Below are positions 17,161-26,765 of a stretch of 64,000 nucleotides of DNA, piece after piece. The notes under the pieces were generated by a model. The model did not search any database, was not told where the DNA came from, and saw nothing but the letters and a program-made list of their open reading frames with translations. Origin of the DNA: Desulfobulbus propionicus (GTDB taxonomy: Bacteria > Desulfobacterota > Desulfobulbia > Desulfobulbales > Desulfobulbaceae); assembly GCA_002748755.1 (NCBI GenBank), contig PDTD01000013.1, forward strand, positions 123,664 through 187,663, written 5' to 3'. Within the stretch, counting starts at the first letter, position 1. Each line of letters starts with the position of its first letter. The position numbers and the translations under genes are program-made.

Positions 17161-17958
17161 ATGCTAAAAACAGGTGTTTACGTCGATGCCGAGAATATAC
17201 GGATGAGCGGTGGCTACGGCATGCGCTATGATGTGCTTGTTGACCTGGTAAAAGGAGACGGTTCCACCTTATTGCTGGCCAACTGCTACCTCGCTGAAGA
17301 CAGAGAACGCACCCAGGCTGACGCAGAGTATCGCCAGAAAGTCTACTCCTATCATAACGTGCTCCGCCAGTGCGGCTTCAAACTCATAAAAAAATTTGTA
17401 CGGCGCTATTATGACGAGGACGGCAACATCACCACCAAGGCCAACGCAGACATGGACCTGGCCATTGATGCCCTGCTCCAGGCGCGTAATCTAGACCGGG
17501 TTGTTCTTTTGACCGGGGACGGAGATTTCATCCGCCTGGTGATTGCCCTGCAAAACATGGGATGCCGGGTGGAGGTGATAGGGTTTCATAACGTCAGTGG
17601 AGAACTGCGGGAGGTCGCCGACTCTTTTATCTCAGGCTACTTGGTTCCGGGGCTCATGCCCATTGCCCTGCCCGCCAGCGCAGATCAACAGGATGCATGG
17701 CAACGGGGTACGGTGGCCAACTTCAACATGGACCGCGGCTTTGGCTTTTTTCGCTACTACCGATTTATCGAGAAGCAACTGGTGCCCGAGACGCTCTTCT
17801 TCCACCTCTCCAAGTCGACCCTGCCCTCAGAACAGCCTTTTCTGGATCCCAACAGAATTTTTGAGTTCCGGATTGTCTCTAACCCTGCCAACGACAACCG
17901 GCCCGAGGCCTGGGACATTCGCTTGCTCCGGGAGCGTGAACATATCAGTACATCCTGA
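17161..17958 (+). CDS. NYN-domain (LabA/DUF88) protein with cold-shock-like C-terminal domain
   Basis: 265 aa. Residues 1-165 form a NYN/PIN-like ribonuclease domain: GVYVDAENIRMSGG at the start, KANADMDLAIDAL and LLTGDGDFIRLVIALQNMG carry the conserved acidic residues, and VIGFHNVSGELREVADSFI closes the fold. Residues 185-260 look like a cold-shock/OB module (GTVANFNMDRGFGFFR, then LFFHLSKSTL). Families of this architecture are thought to act on RNA; the substrate here is unknown. The start is ATG 17161 with AGGG upstream. It begins 57 bases after guaA and may be co-transcribed. Confidence 0.82.
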   Translation: MLKTGVYVDAENIRMSGGYGMRYDVLVDLVKGDGSTLLLANCYLAEDRERTQADAEYRQKVYSYHNVLRQCGFKLIKKFVRRYYDEDGNITTKANADMDLAIDALLQARNLDRVVLLTGDGDFIRLVIALQNMGCRVEVIGFHNVSGELREVADSFISGYLVPGLMPIALPASADQQDAWQRGTVANFNMDRGFGFFRYYRFIEKQLVPETLFFHLSKSTLPSEQPFLDPNRIFEFRIVSNPANDNRPEAWDIRLLREREHISTS

Positions 17959-18471
17959 GCGCTCGCAAGACCGGACAGCTGCCAACCAAAAAGGAAGCCG
18001 ATGCGCGGGTACCACCGCTTTGTCCCGATTGCAAACAGCTGGCCTCAACAGGAATCGTCCCCCCTGTCTGGGCCTGCTCTCGCCCACTCCAACCTTCTTG
18101 TGCACCTTTTATCTTGCTTGAGAAAAGAGACCAAACAGATGGATGTGGTCTCCGCGAGTCGGCTCAAATTCCTCCAAAATGTGTACCAACGCTCAGTCCA
18201 GGCCAGACCATCTTCGACCGTGTTTTGACCAAAACGAAAGTCCGCTCAGGCGCTGCCAAACACTGTGCATCTGGCAGCGCCTGAGCTCGTGACAAATCCG
18301 GGCTTTACATCTCTGACATGGTACGACTTGACGAATTCCCGGAGCGGTATAATTATATGGAGCAGTATTTGCCTATGTTCGCCTGTTGCACTGAACAAGT
18401 CGGCGATTCTCACGGTATTCCCCGGGAACCGCTGAAAGGAAATTACAACGTTTTTATTGGAGAAAACTCTC
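17959..18471. other. Intergenic region with repeat copy 6
   Basis: 513 bases with no recognised gene. A near-complete element occupies 18112-18303. Between 18320 and 18360 lies TTGACG followed 14 bases later by TATAAT; the spacing is too short for an ordinary promoter, though it may be part of the degP promoter. Confidence 0.45.
18112..18303 (-). repeat. Interspersed hairpin repeat, copy 6
   Basis: Minus orientation, from CCCGGATTTGTCACGAGCTC (at 18303) to the GAGACCAAACAGATGGATGTGG block at 18124-18148 read on plus. Its hairpin is compact: GCTCAGGCGCTGCCA (18244-18258) and TGGCAGCGCCTGAGC (18272-18286) form 15 perfect pairs. The sequence between and after the arms has diverged from the other copies while pairing is intact. 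Confidence 0.75.
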
Positions 18472-19941
18472 ATGCATCAATACTTCCAAATATATGTAAG
18501 GAGAACTCTTTGGACAGCCCTCTTTGTCTCACTCACCCTACTCATGGGCAGCAGCCTTTCTGCTGCCGGCCAAAATGATGATGACATCGCCCTGCTCGAC
18601 CGTTCTGGCAGAGCCTTTACAACCGTCGTGAACAAGGCCTCTCCGGCAGTCGTGTATATCAGTGTTGAAAAGTCCGTTTCCGGTCACCAGAGCAATCCTC
18701 TGGAATTTTTCAACGACCCTTTTTTCCAACGTTTTTTCGGTCCCCAGTTTCGTCATCAACCGCGCAGGCGGGCTCCCCGGCAATATCGTCAGCAGGGTGC
18801 TGGCTCAGGTTTCATTATTGCACCTGACGGTTTCATCCTCACCAACAACCATGTCGTTGCAGGAGCAGATACAATCACCGTCCGACTGGACGACAAACAG
18901 GAGTTCCCAGCCAAGGTTATTGGCACAGACCCCCAGTCGGATGTCGCTCTGATTAAAATAGAAGCCAAGGGCCTGCCAGTCCTGCCTCTAGGGGATTCGG
19001 AAAAACTCCAGGTAGGTGAATGGGTTATTGCCATTGGCAGTCCTTTCGAGCTGAGCCAGTCGGTTACCGTAGGGGTGGTCAGCGCCAAGGGACGAAACCG
19101 AATCGGTATTGCCGACTATGAGAATTTTATTCAGACCGACGCGGCCATCAACCCCGGCAACTCCGGCGGTCCCCTGCTCAATATTCATGGTGAGGTGATC
19201 GGCATCAATACAGCCATTTTTTCCAGGAGTGGCGGCTATATGGGGATCGGTTTCGCCATCCCCATTAACATGGCAAAGTCCATCAAGGAACAGCTCCTCT
19301 TCTCGGGCAAGGTTGTTCGAGGCTGGCTGGGTGTCGCCATCCAGGATATTACTGAAGAACTGGCAGAATCCTTTCATCTTGACAGCACTGGCGGTGTACT
19401 TGTTTCCGAGGTTGCCGACGAGTCACCTGCTGCTCAAGCAGGCCTGCAGCAGGGAGATGTTCTCCTGAGCATGAACGGCACGTCGCTGCACGATGTGGCT
19501 GAGCTGCGCAATAGGATTGCCATGACCGCCCCAGACACCTCGGTGAAATTTTCCGTTATCCGTGACGGTGATGTCAAGGATATCTCCGTCACCATTGGCG
19601 AGCAGCCAAGTTCAATGAATGCGCTGGCGCCGTCTTCGACAACAGAGGAAGAACCCTACACCGCCTTTGGGCTCAGTCTGCAGGATTTGACTCCTGAAAT
19701 AGCCCGTGAATTCGGCTATAAGGAAAACCAAGGCGTACTCATCGCTGGTGTTGATCCAGGCAGTCCGGCGGAAGGTGTCAACCTGCAGTCAGGCCAACTC
19801 ATTGAGGAGGTAAACAGGAAAAGGGTCCACAATATGGCGGAGCTGAGAAAAGTCATGGCCAGCGCCCAAAACAAAAAACAGCTCCTTTTTCGTGTCCGTG
19901 CTGGTGAATACAGCCATTATGTTGTACTCCGGGCGGAATAG
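18472..19941 (+). CDS. degP: Do-type periplasmic serine protease/chaperone (DegP/DegQ)
   Basis: 489-aa HtrA-family protease that degrades misfolded envelope proteins. The signal peptide covers about residues 1-32 (TALFVSLTLLMGSSLSAAG). The catalytic triad is visible: His in TNNHVV, Asp in QSDVALIKI, Ser in NPGNSGGPLL. Two PDZ domains follow (about 275-365 and 395-485). ATG 18472 has GGAG ten bases upstream; TTG 18457 is possible but less likely. The Gln-rich LA loop is short, as in DegQ/MucD. A terminator follows the gene. Confidence 0.95.
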   Translation: MHQYFQIYVRRTLWTALFVSLTLLMGSSLSAAGQNDDDIALLDRSGRAFTTVVNKASPAVVYISVEKSVSGHQSNPLEFFNDPFFQRFFGPQFRHQPRRRAPRQYRQQGAGSGFIIAPDGFILTNNHVVAGADTITVRLDDKQEFPAKVIGTDPQSDVALIKIEAKGLPVLPLGDSEKLQVGEWVIAIGSPFELSQSVTVGVVSAKGRNRIGIADYENFIQTDAAINPGNSGGPLLNIHGEVIGINTAIFSRSGGYMGIGFAIPINMAKSIKEQLLFSGKVVRGWLGVAIQDITEELAESFHLDSTGGVLVSEVADESPAAQAGLQQGDVLLSMNGTSLHDVAELRNRIAMTAPDTSVKFSVIRDGDVKDISVTIGEQPSSMNALAPSSTTEEEPYTAFGLSLQDLTPEIAREFGYKENQGVLIAGVDPGSPAEGVNLQSGQLIEEVNRKRVHNMAELRKVMASAQNKKQLLFRVRAGEYSHYVVLRAE

Positions 19942-19970
19942 ACCGATCAAACACCATGCCTGTATAATAC

Positions 19971-20009
19971 AAGCACCGGTTCAGACGGACTGCACCGGTG
20001 CTTTTGTTT
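19971..20009 (+). terminator. Intrinsic terminator after degP
   Basis: AAGCACCGGT, 13-base loop, ACCGGTGCTT, then TTTGTTTTT: a ten-pair stem with a T-rich tail, 30 bases after the degP stop. Confidence 0.85.
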
Positions 20010-20104
20010 TTCCCCCTGAACCCGAGACCAGTGGGTCGGCAATCCCTGGTATTGGCCAAGCGTCTTTCGGGGGCTGCTGATAACCGTAAACAAGAGGTGC
20101 ATTC

Positions 20105-22765
20105 ATGGCACAACAAATTGATTTTTCTACTTTTGATCCGCGTCAACAGTTTGTATCCGGGGGGAAAACCTATACCCACTTTGCTCCTTTTTCCTTGGAT
20201 CAAAGCGTATTCGGTCCTATTTCCAGGTTTCCTTATTCCCTACGTATCTTGCTGGAAAACTTGTTGCGCTATGCGCACCAGGGCCTGGTCCCACAAAACG
20301 ACCTCATCGCCCTGCTCTCCTGGAAGCCTGAGGCTGTTTTGCAACAGGGCATTCCCTTCATGCCCAGCCGGGTTATCCTGCAGGACTTTACCGGTGTCCC
20401 GGCCCTGGTCGACCTGGCTGCCCTCCGTTCCGCCGTGGCCCGCAACGGTGGAGATCCAACCAAGATGAACCCCTTTATTCCCGTGGATCTGGTTATTGAT
20501 CACTCCATCCAGGTTGATCGCCACCACAGTAAAGATGCCTTGGCCTACAATGTACAAAAAGAGATGGAGCGTAATGTTGAACGCTACACCATGCTCCACT
20601 GGGGCCAAAAGGCTTTTAAAAATTTCCGGGTTGTGCCTCCCGGAACAGGTATCGTCCACCAGGTCAATCAGGAATACCTGGCCTCTGTAGCTCAGACAGG
20701 GACACTGGATGGAACGGACATTGTCTACCCAGACAGTGTCCTGGGCACAGATTCCCATACCACCATGATCAACGGTCTGGGAGTCATGGGGTGGGGTGTG
20801 GGCGGCATTGAGGCAGAAGCGGTTCTTCTGTCCCAGCCCTATACTCTGCAGATCCCGGAAGTTATCGGCATGCGTTTACATGGCACCATGGCGCCGGGCA
20901 CCACGGCAACGGATCTGGTGCTCACCATTACCAAGCTTCTTCGGGAAAAAGGTGTGGTGGGCCGCTTCGTGGAATTTTTCGGACCTGCCCTGCAGCACCT
21001 GACGCTGCCAGATCGGGCGACCATTGCCAACATGGCTCCTGAATATGGGGCAACCATGGGCTTTTTTCCCGTGGATAGTATGACCATCGACTTTTTGAAA
21101 AACAGCGGCCGCGACCCGCAACAGGTCCAACTGGTAGAAGATTATTTCAAGGCAGCCGGTATGTTCTCGCTTCCAGATGCAGCCGAGCCGGAATATTCAA
21201 AGGTCTACGACCTTGATTTTGCCTCCGTGCAGCCTTCCCTGTCCGGTCCACGTCGTCCCCAGGAACTGCTCTCGCTTTCCCAAGCAGGCCCTGACTTCTG
21301 CAAACAGTTCTGCCAACAGGACCACAAAGGCGATAGGGATACCCTGACAGACGGATCCGTGGTCATCGCCGCCATCACCAGTTGCACCAATACCTCAAAC
21401 CCGGATGTCATGATCGCCGCCGGCCTGCTGGCTCGAAAAGCCCTGGCCTTGGGCCTGACAAGTAAACCATGGGTCAAGACCAGCATGGCTCCTGGCTCCC
21501 GGGTCGTCACCCGGTATTTGGAAAAAAGCGGTCTGCTGGCTGATATGGAACAACTCGGCTTCAACGTGGTTGGCTATGGCTGTACCACCTGTATCGGGAA
21601 TTCAGGTCCCCTGGATAAGGACATTGCCCGAGAGATCAACGAGCAGAACCTGGTAACCGCTGCTGTGCTGAGCGGCAATCGTAACTTTGAGGCACGAATC
21701 CACCCTCTGGTTCAGGCCAATTATCTGGCCTCGCCACCTCTGGTCATCGCCTATGCGCTGGTCGGCTCCATTCTGGCCGATATCAACAAGGAACCCCTGG
21801 GAACGGATACCAAGGGGAACCCTGTCTATCTCCAAGACATCTGGCCTACCAGGGAAGAAATCGCTGAGGTGGCCGCTACAGCAGTCACCCCTGATCTCTT
21901 TGCCGACAGTTATGCCTCTGTTTTTGATGGTGACGAGAGCTGGCAAAAACTCCTTAGCAGTGACTCCAGCCTCTTCTCATGGGACCCGGATTCCTCCTAT
22001 ATTCGAGAACCCTCTTTCTTTGTGGATCTGCCTGCTGAGCCAAAGCCGATACAAAACATTGCAAACGCCCGTATCCTGGCCCTGTTCGGTGACACCATTA
22101 CCACAGATCATATCTCTCCTGCAGGTGCCATTCTCCCTGACAGCCCTGCCGGAAAATACCTCCAGGACAGGGGGATACAGCCCGAGGACTTCAACTCTTT
22201 CGGCTCAAGACGAGGCAACCACGAGGTTATGATGCGCGGTACCTTTGGGAACATCCGCATTAACAACACCATGGTCGAGCGCCTGGGCGGCTACACAAAA
22301 CTGATGCCCGCAGGAGAGGAGATGCCCATTTTTGATGCTGCCATGGCCTACCAAAAAACCAATACCCCCCTGGTCGTGCTGGCGGGTAAGGATTATGGCA
22401 CCGGCAGTTCCAGGGATTGGGCCGCCAAGGGGACCAAGCTGCTAGGGGTGCAGGCAGTGCTGGCGGTTTCTTTTGAACGTATTCACCGGTCCAATCTCAT
22501 AGGCATGGGGGTGTTGCCGCTCCAGTTTACCCCAGGGAACACCTCGGCATCCCTGGGCATTACCGGGACCGAGATTCTCTCCATTATGGGGTTGGACCAG
22601 GAACTGCAGCCCAGGTGCACGGTCACTATCCAGGTGCAACGACCAGACGGATCCGACTTGACCTTTCCAGCCCTGGTCCGCCTGGATAACGAGATGGAGA
22701 TCGACTATTACCGACACGGCGGGATTCTCCACAAGGTACTACGCGAACTCCTCCACCAAAAATAA
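20105..22765 (+). CDS. acnA: Aconitate hydratase A
   Basis: 886-aa iron-sulfur enzyme interconverting citrate and isocitrate. [4Fe-4S] ligands are present: Cys in ITSCTNTSNP and the pair in GCTTCIGNSGPL. Active-site segments GTDSHTTMINGLG, NHEVMMRGTFGNIR and GKDYGTGSSRDWAAKG are intact. The GAGGTG just upstream of ATG 20105 supports the start. The gene is a single-gene unit here. Citrate synthase is encoded at 33.7 kb, so both entry enzymes of the TCA cycle are present. Confidence 0.97.
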   Translation: MAQQIDFSTFDPRQQFVSGGKTYTHFAPFSLDQSVFGPISRFPYSLRILLENLLRYAHQGLVPQNDLIALLSWKPEAVLQQGIPFMPSRVILQDFTGVPALVDLAALRSAVARNGGDPTKMNPFIPVDLVIDHSIQVDRHHSKDALAYNVQKEMERNVERYTMLHWGQKAFKNFRVVPPGTGIVHQVNQEYLASVAQTGTLDGTDIVYPDSVLGTDSHTTMINGLGVMGWGVGGIEAEAVLLSQPYTLQIPEVIGMRLHGTMAPGTTATDLVLTITKLLREKGVVGRFVEFFGPALQHLTLPDRATIANMAPEYGATMGFFPVDSMTIDFLKNSGRDPQQVQLVEDYFKAAGMFSLPDAAEPEYSKVYDLDFASVQPSLSGPRRPQELLSLSQAGPDFCKQFCQQDHKGDRDTLTDGSVVIAAITSCTNTSNPDVMIAAGLLARKALALGLTSKPWVKTSMAPGSRVVTRYLEKSGLLADMEQLGFNVVGYGCTTCIGNSGPLDKDIAREINEQNLVTAAVLSGNRNFEARIHPLVQANYLASPPLVIAYALVGSILADINKEPLGTDTKGNPVYLQDIWPTREEIAEVAATAVTPDLFADSYASVFDGDESWQKLLSSDSSLFSWDPDSSYIREPSFFVDLPAEPKPIQNIANARILALFGDTITTDHISPAGAILPDSPAGKYLQDRGIQPEDFNSFGSRRGNHEVMMRGTFGNIRINNTMVERLGGYTKLMPAGEEMPIFDAAMAYQKTNTPLVVLAGKDYGTGSSRDWAAKGTKLLGVQAVLAVSFERIHRSNLIGMGVLPLQFTPGNTSASLGITGTEILSIMGLDQELQPRCTVTIQVQRPDGSDLTFPALVRLDNEMEIDYYRHGGILHKVLRELLHQK

Positions 22766-23087
22766 TCAAGAGCAAGTAAACAGCCGCAGGAACACCCTGA
22801 CCTGGTGGCCCGAATTGCTCATTAGCTCAGGTGGTGCCAGGTTCGGGAATTTTGGGTAACCCATTCTACTTCGGTATGTCTGTTGCCAAAATACTGACAA
22901 AGATGGTGCCGCCTGAGCTGACCTTGGGTGAATATTTTGACGAAATTTGAGCAGGCTCACGGGCAGTATTTCCATCTGTTTTGGTCTCTTTTTTTTCAAA
23001 CAAGACAAAATGGGCATGAAAAACCCGGGGTAGTACGTCTGTCACAACCGACGCCCGTCCCCTCCACAGCTATTCCCCTCTCTTTCC
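22766..23087. other. Intergenic region occupied by repeat copy 7
   Basis: 322 bases between acnA and the next gene, of which about 220 are one full copy of the interspersed element (22809-23029). Nothing else is seen except a short stretch before the following gene. Confidence 0.5.
22809..23029 (+). repeat. Interspersed hairpin repeat, copy 7 (full length)
   Basis: Best plus-strand copy together with that at 58.3 kb. It opens CCCGAATTGCTCATTAGCTC and closes near CATGAAAAACCCGGG. The arms are AGCTCAGGTGGTGCCA (22824-22839) and TGGTGCCGCCTGAGCT (22904-22919). They pair over all 16 positions if two G-U wobbles are allowed. After the second arm come GGGTGAATATTTTGACG, AAATTTGAGCAGGCTCACGG and CATCTGTTTTGGTCTC. 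Confidence 0.8.
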
Positions 23088-24605
23088 ATGGCTGAAATTG
23101 TCCTTGCCACATTAAATGCCCGCTATATTCATGCGGACATCGGACTGCGCTACCTTTATGCCAACCTCCGGGAACTGCAGCATCGCGCTGTCATCCAGGA
23201 ATTCACCATTACAGACCAACTGGTTGACATAGCGGAAAAAATTCTCCAGCACGCCCCAAAAATAGTTGGCCTGGGCATCTATATCTGGAACGGCAGGCAA
23301 TCTGAAAAACTAATCCGCCTTCTGAAAGCCCTTGCACCAGAAGTGCTCCTGGTGGCAGGAGGCCCTGAAGTCAGTCATCTCCCCCTGCGGCTTGATTTCT
23401 CCCTGGTCGATCATATCATCTGCGGTGAGGGAGAAAAAAGTTTTCAGCAACTGTGCAGAGCCCATCTGTGCCAAAGGAACAGGTACCCCAGGATTATTGA
23501 AGCGCACCCGCCGGACCTGGACAGCTTGGTCATGCCCTATGCCTTTTATACGGATGAGGATATTGCCCACCGCATCATCTATGCGGAGACTTCCCGAGGC
23601 TGCCCCTTTACCTGTGAATTCTGCCTCTCGGCCATGGAGAAGAAGGTTCGGTATTTTCCTCTGGATCGCTTCCTCGTTGCACTAGAGACCCTTTGGCAGC
23701 GGGGGGCGCGTACGTTCAAGTTCATAGACCGTACCTTCAATTTGAGCATGCACCGAGTGGCACCTATCCTGGATTTTTTTCTTGCCCAGGAACCAGCCTA
23801 CCTTGTTCATTTTGAAGTTGTTCCTGAACATTTTCCCCAGGCGCTTCGTGACAAATTACGTCAGTTCCCTCCTGGAACCCTGCAACTGGAAGTTGGGATC
23901 CAGACCCTTAACCCTGCGGTGGCCGCGTCCATCAACCGGCGGCTGAATATGCACAAGATCACGGATAATCTCCAATTTTTGGAACAGGAAACCAATGCAC
24001 ATCTGCACGTCGACCTGATCATTGGCCTTCCCGGAGAAAGCGCGGACAGCTTTGGGGAGAACCTGAACCGGCTCGTTGCTATGACCAGGGCGGAAATCCA
24101 GCTCGGTGTTTTAAAAAAACTCTCGGGTACCACCATAGACAGGCATGACATGATCCATCGTATGACCTACCTGCCCTACCCGCCTTATGAAATCCTGGCC
24201 AATGACCTGATCGATTTTACGCTCATGCAGGACCTGAAGCGAATGGCCAGGTTCTGGGACCTGCTCTATAACAGTGGTAACTTTAAGCGCAGTGTGCGCA
24301 TGCTGTGGCTGGAACAGGATGTCTATCAAGGATTCCTGCACTTTTCACGCTGGCTGTACACATCCACCCTCTCAACCTGGCAGATATCCTTAAAGCGTAT
24401 GGTGGAGCTTCTCTTTTGCTATCTGACCGGGGAAATGCAACTGCCTCCTGAAGAAGTTGCCAACACCCTGGCCAGAGACATCCTTGCAATCAAGGGCCGG
24501 TCACTGCCCGCAGTGGTTGCAAAACACTGTACGATACCACAGGGCACCATCCAGCCACAAGGTCCATCCAGCCCGGGTAAACGACAAACCAGACATCTCA
24601 GCTAG
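23088..24605 (+). CDS. B12-binding-domain radical SAM protein (DUF4080 type)
   Basis: 505 aa. An N-terminal cobalamin-binding-like domain (residues 1-140; IVGLGIYIWNG, LLVAGGPEVSH) precedes a radical SAM domain whose cluster motif is CPFTCEFC at about residue 176. LQLEVGIQTLNPAVAASINRR and DLIIGLPGES are typical of the superfamily, and the C-terminal region matches the DUF4080 group as I recall it. Substrate unknown. The cobalt/B12-regulated locus at 27-32 kb makes a corrinoid link attractive, but the cobalamin may be absent in such proteins. Confidence 0.85.
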   Translation: MAEIVLATLNARYIHADIGLRYLYANLRELQHRAVIQEFTITDQLVDIAEKILQHAPKIVGLGIYIWNGRQSEKLIRLLKALAPEVLLVAGGPEVSHLPLRLDFSLVDHIICGEGEKSFQQLCRAHLCQRNRYPRIIEAHPPDLDSLVMPYAFYTDEDIAHRIIYAETSRGCPFTCEFCLSAMEKKVRYFPLDRFLVALETLWQRGARTFKFIDRTFNLSMHRVAPILDFFLAQEPAYLVHFEVVPEHFPQALRDKLRQFPPGTLQLEVGIQTLNPAVAASINRRLNMHKITDNLQFLEQETNAHLHVDLIIGLPGESADSFGENLNRLVAMTRAEIQLGVLKKLSGTTIDRHDMIHRMTYLPYPPYEILANDLIDFTLMQDLKRMARFWDLLYNSGNFKRSVRMLWLEQDVYQGFLHFSRWLYTSTLSTWQISLKRMVELLFCYLTGEMQLPPEEVANTLARDILAIKGRSLPAVVAKHCTIPQGTIQPQGPSSPGKRQTRHLS

Positions 24606-24713
24606 TCCGGATTGCCCATGAACACAGTGTCTTAAAAAAAACAAAAACAGGTGGATGCGATTCCCATGAGCGGTCTCACATTTCAACAAAAAGTCCATGA
24701 GCAATGCAGGGCA
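24605..24713 (-). repeat. Interspersed repeat, copy 8 (distal half)
   Basis: On plus it reads GTCCGGATTGCCCATGAACA, an A-rich stretch, CAGGTGGATGCGATTCCCAT, GAGCGGTCTCACATTTCAAC. This is the right end and middle block of the element in inverted orientation, matching 52.73-52.82 kb. The hairpin half is missing. Confidence 0.6.
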
Positions 24714-24806
24714 GCATCATCTCTGCTCTTCTTGACAGCAGATGATTCCTTACTGCATCCCAAGACAGTGACACCTGCGCAGGGAACATCCTCCTTTGTT
24801 TTTCTT

Positions 24807-26762
24807 TCACTGTTTTTTCCTTTGATAGCTGTACCCAAGTAAACGTGATGAGTTCCCCACCACAATAATGGAACCGATATTATGGATAAAGGCACCGGCC
24901 ACAGGTCCTATCCCGCCGGTGGAAGCAAGCAGCAGGGCCACGCCGTTGATACCAATGGAAATGGCCAAGCTCTGCTTGATCACCGTAATGGTTTTTCGGG
25001 AGAGTGCGATGGCCTCAGCCACCCGATCCAGGCGGTCGGTGGTCAAAGCAACGTCAGCAGCCTCAATGGCTGCATCGGTTCCAGCCACCCCCATGGCAAT
25101 GCCCACATCTGCCTCAACCAATGCAGGGGCGTCGTTGATTCCGTCCCCTACCATGGCAACTGTTTTCCCTTCCGCCTGCAACCGTTTCACATAGTCCAAC
25201 TTCTGCTCAGGTAAAAGATCCGCTGCTATGGCATCCAACCCACCATCCTCCAAAATGGTCCGGGCAACGGCTTCCGTATCACCGGTCAACATGACTACAC
25301 GCTCGATGGCAAGCGCTCGCAACGCTGCAACTGAGTCGTGTACCTCAGGTCTGAGGGTATCTGTAAAGGTGATCCCGCCGACGATCTGATCATCCCTTCC
25401 CACCAGGATACCGGTCACCCCCTCTGTTGCTGCCCTCTCTAGCAGGGATGCAGCCTCTGACCCAGGCTCCAGTCCCTGTTCGCGAAAAAAAGAAGGATTA
25501 CCCACCAAAATCACCTGCTCCGGCTTACCACTTTCCCGAATAACAGCCTGCACCCCTCGGCCTGCAATAACCCTGGTCTCATCTGCAGCCCTGTATTCCA
25601 ACGCCTTGGCCCGGGTATGCTTGAGCACAGCCTCAGCCAGGGGATGCCCTGTATTTTGTTCAGCAGATGCTGCCAACCTGAGCACCTCTTCCTGCTGAAA
25701 ACCGCCAAACCCTTGTACCTGGTATACCTGTGGTTCGCCAAAAGTCAGGGTGCCGGTTTTATCAAAAGCAAAGACATTGAGCTTGCTTATTGTCTCAAGT
25801 ACGGCCCCGCCTTTGATCAAGATGCCCTTGCGGGCCGCATTACCGATACCGGCAACAACGGCCGTGGGTGTGGCAATGACCAGGGCGCAGGGGCAGGCCA
25901 CAACCAGTACTGTCACCCCGCGAAGGACCTCACCGGTACTGCCCCACACCAAGGCTGCCAGGCTGAGAATCACCGGAGTAAACCAACTGGAAAAGCGATC
26001 AGCAATCCGTTCGATGGGCGGCTTTTCCGCCTGGGCCTTTTGCACCAGTTCAATTATTTTGGACAGAGTCGTATCCTGGCCGGTACGGCTCACTGTAACC
26101 TGCAAAACTCCCAGCTGATTGAAGGTGCCACCGTAAACCTGACATCCAGGTTCCTTGGTCACTGCTATGGATTCACCAGTAATGGCAGCCTGATCCACCT
26201 CTCCCCGGCCTTCGCTCACCACGCCGTCCACAGGAATTCTCTCACCGGGTTGGACAACCACCAGATCTCCGACAACAACCTCCCCAATGGGCCGTTCAAT
26301 GGCCTGGTTGTCACGAATAACCCTTGCGGTCAGGGGTTCCAGGCTCATCAAGGAGCGGATAGCCTGTCCGGTTTTGGCAATGGTCAGGTCTTCCAACAAC
26401 TCGCCGGTGAGCATCATGACCGCCACCAGGGCGCCGGCCATATATTCCCCCACCCAAACCGAGGCGATCAAGGCAATGGAAACCAGTACCTCTGCGTTGA
26501 GTTTCCTCTTACTGATGGTGGAGGTGACAGCATTCCTGATAATGGGGTAGCCTGCAATGGCAATCCCCCCCAATGCTGCCCGTGTACCTGCTGAACTGTG
26601 CTCACCCAGAAACCAGGCGGCAAGGACCAGAAAGAGAGAGATCATGGGGGTAACAAAATCACCGTACCGAGTGAGGATCTGGTCAAAACGGCTCTGGTGG
26701 CCAGCATCAGCGGGTTGAAGAGAAACAGGTACCCCCAACTCATCCCGGGCTATATCATGCAT
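24807..26762 (-). CDS. Heavy-metal P1B-type ATPase
   Basis: 651-aa metal-exporting or metal-loading ATPase of the inner membrane. Visible in order: membrane helices M1-M4 (residues 40-130), actuator motif TGES, the CPC metal-site helix (VVACPCALVIATPTAV), phosphorylation site DKTGTLTFG, the HP pair (TGHPLAEAVLKH), GDGINDAPAL, and a last helix with FIHNIGSIIVVGNSSRLL. There is no N-terminal CxxC heavy-metal-binding domain. CPC with HN-x-GS suggests Zn/Cd/Co/Ni specificity; the neighbouring cobalt/nickel importer makes Co or Ni attractive, but this is inference. The start ATG 26762 lies 3 bases after the stop of the His-rich partner gene. Confidence 0.92.
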   Translation of the reverse strand: MHDIARDELGVPVSLQPADAGHQSRFDQILTRYGDFVTPMISLFLVLAAWFLGEHSSAGTRAALGGIAIAGYPIIRNAVTSTISKRKLNAEVLVSIALIASVWVGEYMAGALVAVMMLTGELLEDLTIAKTGQAIRSLMSLEPLTARVIRDNQAIERPIGEVVVGDLVVVQPGERIPVDGVVSEGRGEVDQAAITGESIAVTKEPGCQVYGGTFNQLGVLQVTVSRTGQDTTLSKIIELVQKAQAEKPPIERIADRFSSWFTPVILSLAALVWGSTGEVLRGVTVLVVACPCALVIATPTAVVAGIGNAARKGILIKGGAVLETISKLNVFAFDKTGTLTFGEPQVYQVQGFGGFQQEEVLRLAASAEQNTGHPLAEAVLKHTRAKALEYRAADETRVIAGRGVQAVIRESGKPEQVILVGNPSFFREQGLEPGSEAASLLERAATEGVTGILVGRDDQIVGGITFTDTLRPEVHDSVAALRALAIERVVMLTGDTEAVARTILEDGGLDAIAADLLPEQKLDYVKRLQAEGKTVAMVGDGINDAPALVEADVGIAMGVAGTDAAIEAADVALTTDRLDRVAEAIALSRKTITVIKQSLAISIGINGVALLLASTGGIGPVAGAFIHNIGSIIVVGNSSRLLGYSYQRKKQ

Positions 26763-26765
26763 ATC

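Noticed and set aside
18323-18355. TTGACG plus TATAAT as the degP promoter
   Set aside because: The spacer is only 14 bases, too short for sigma70 holoenzyme; another sigma factor may be involved.
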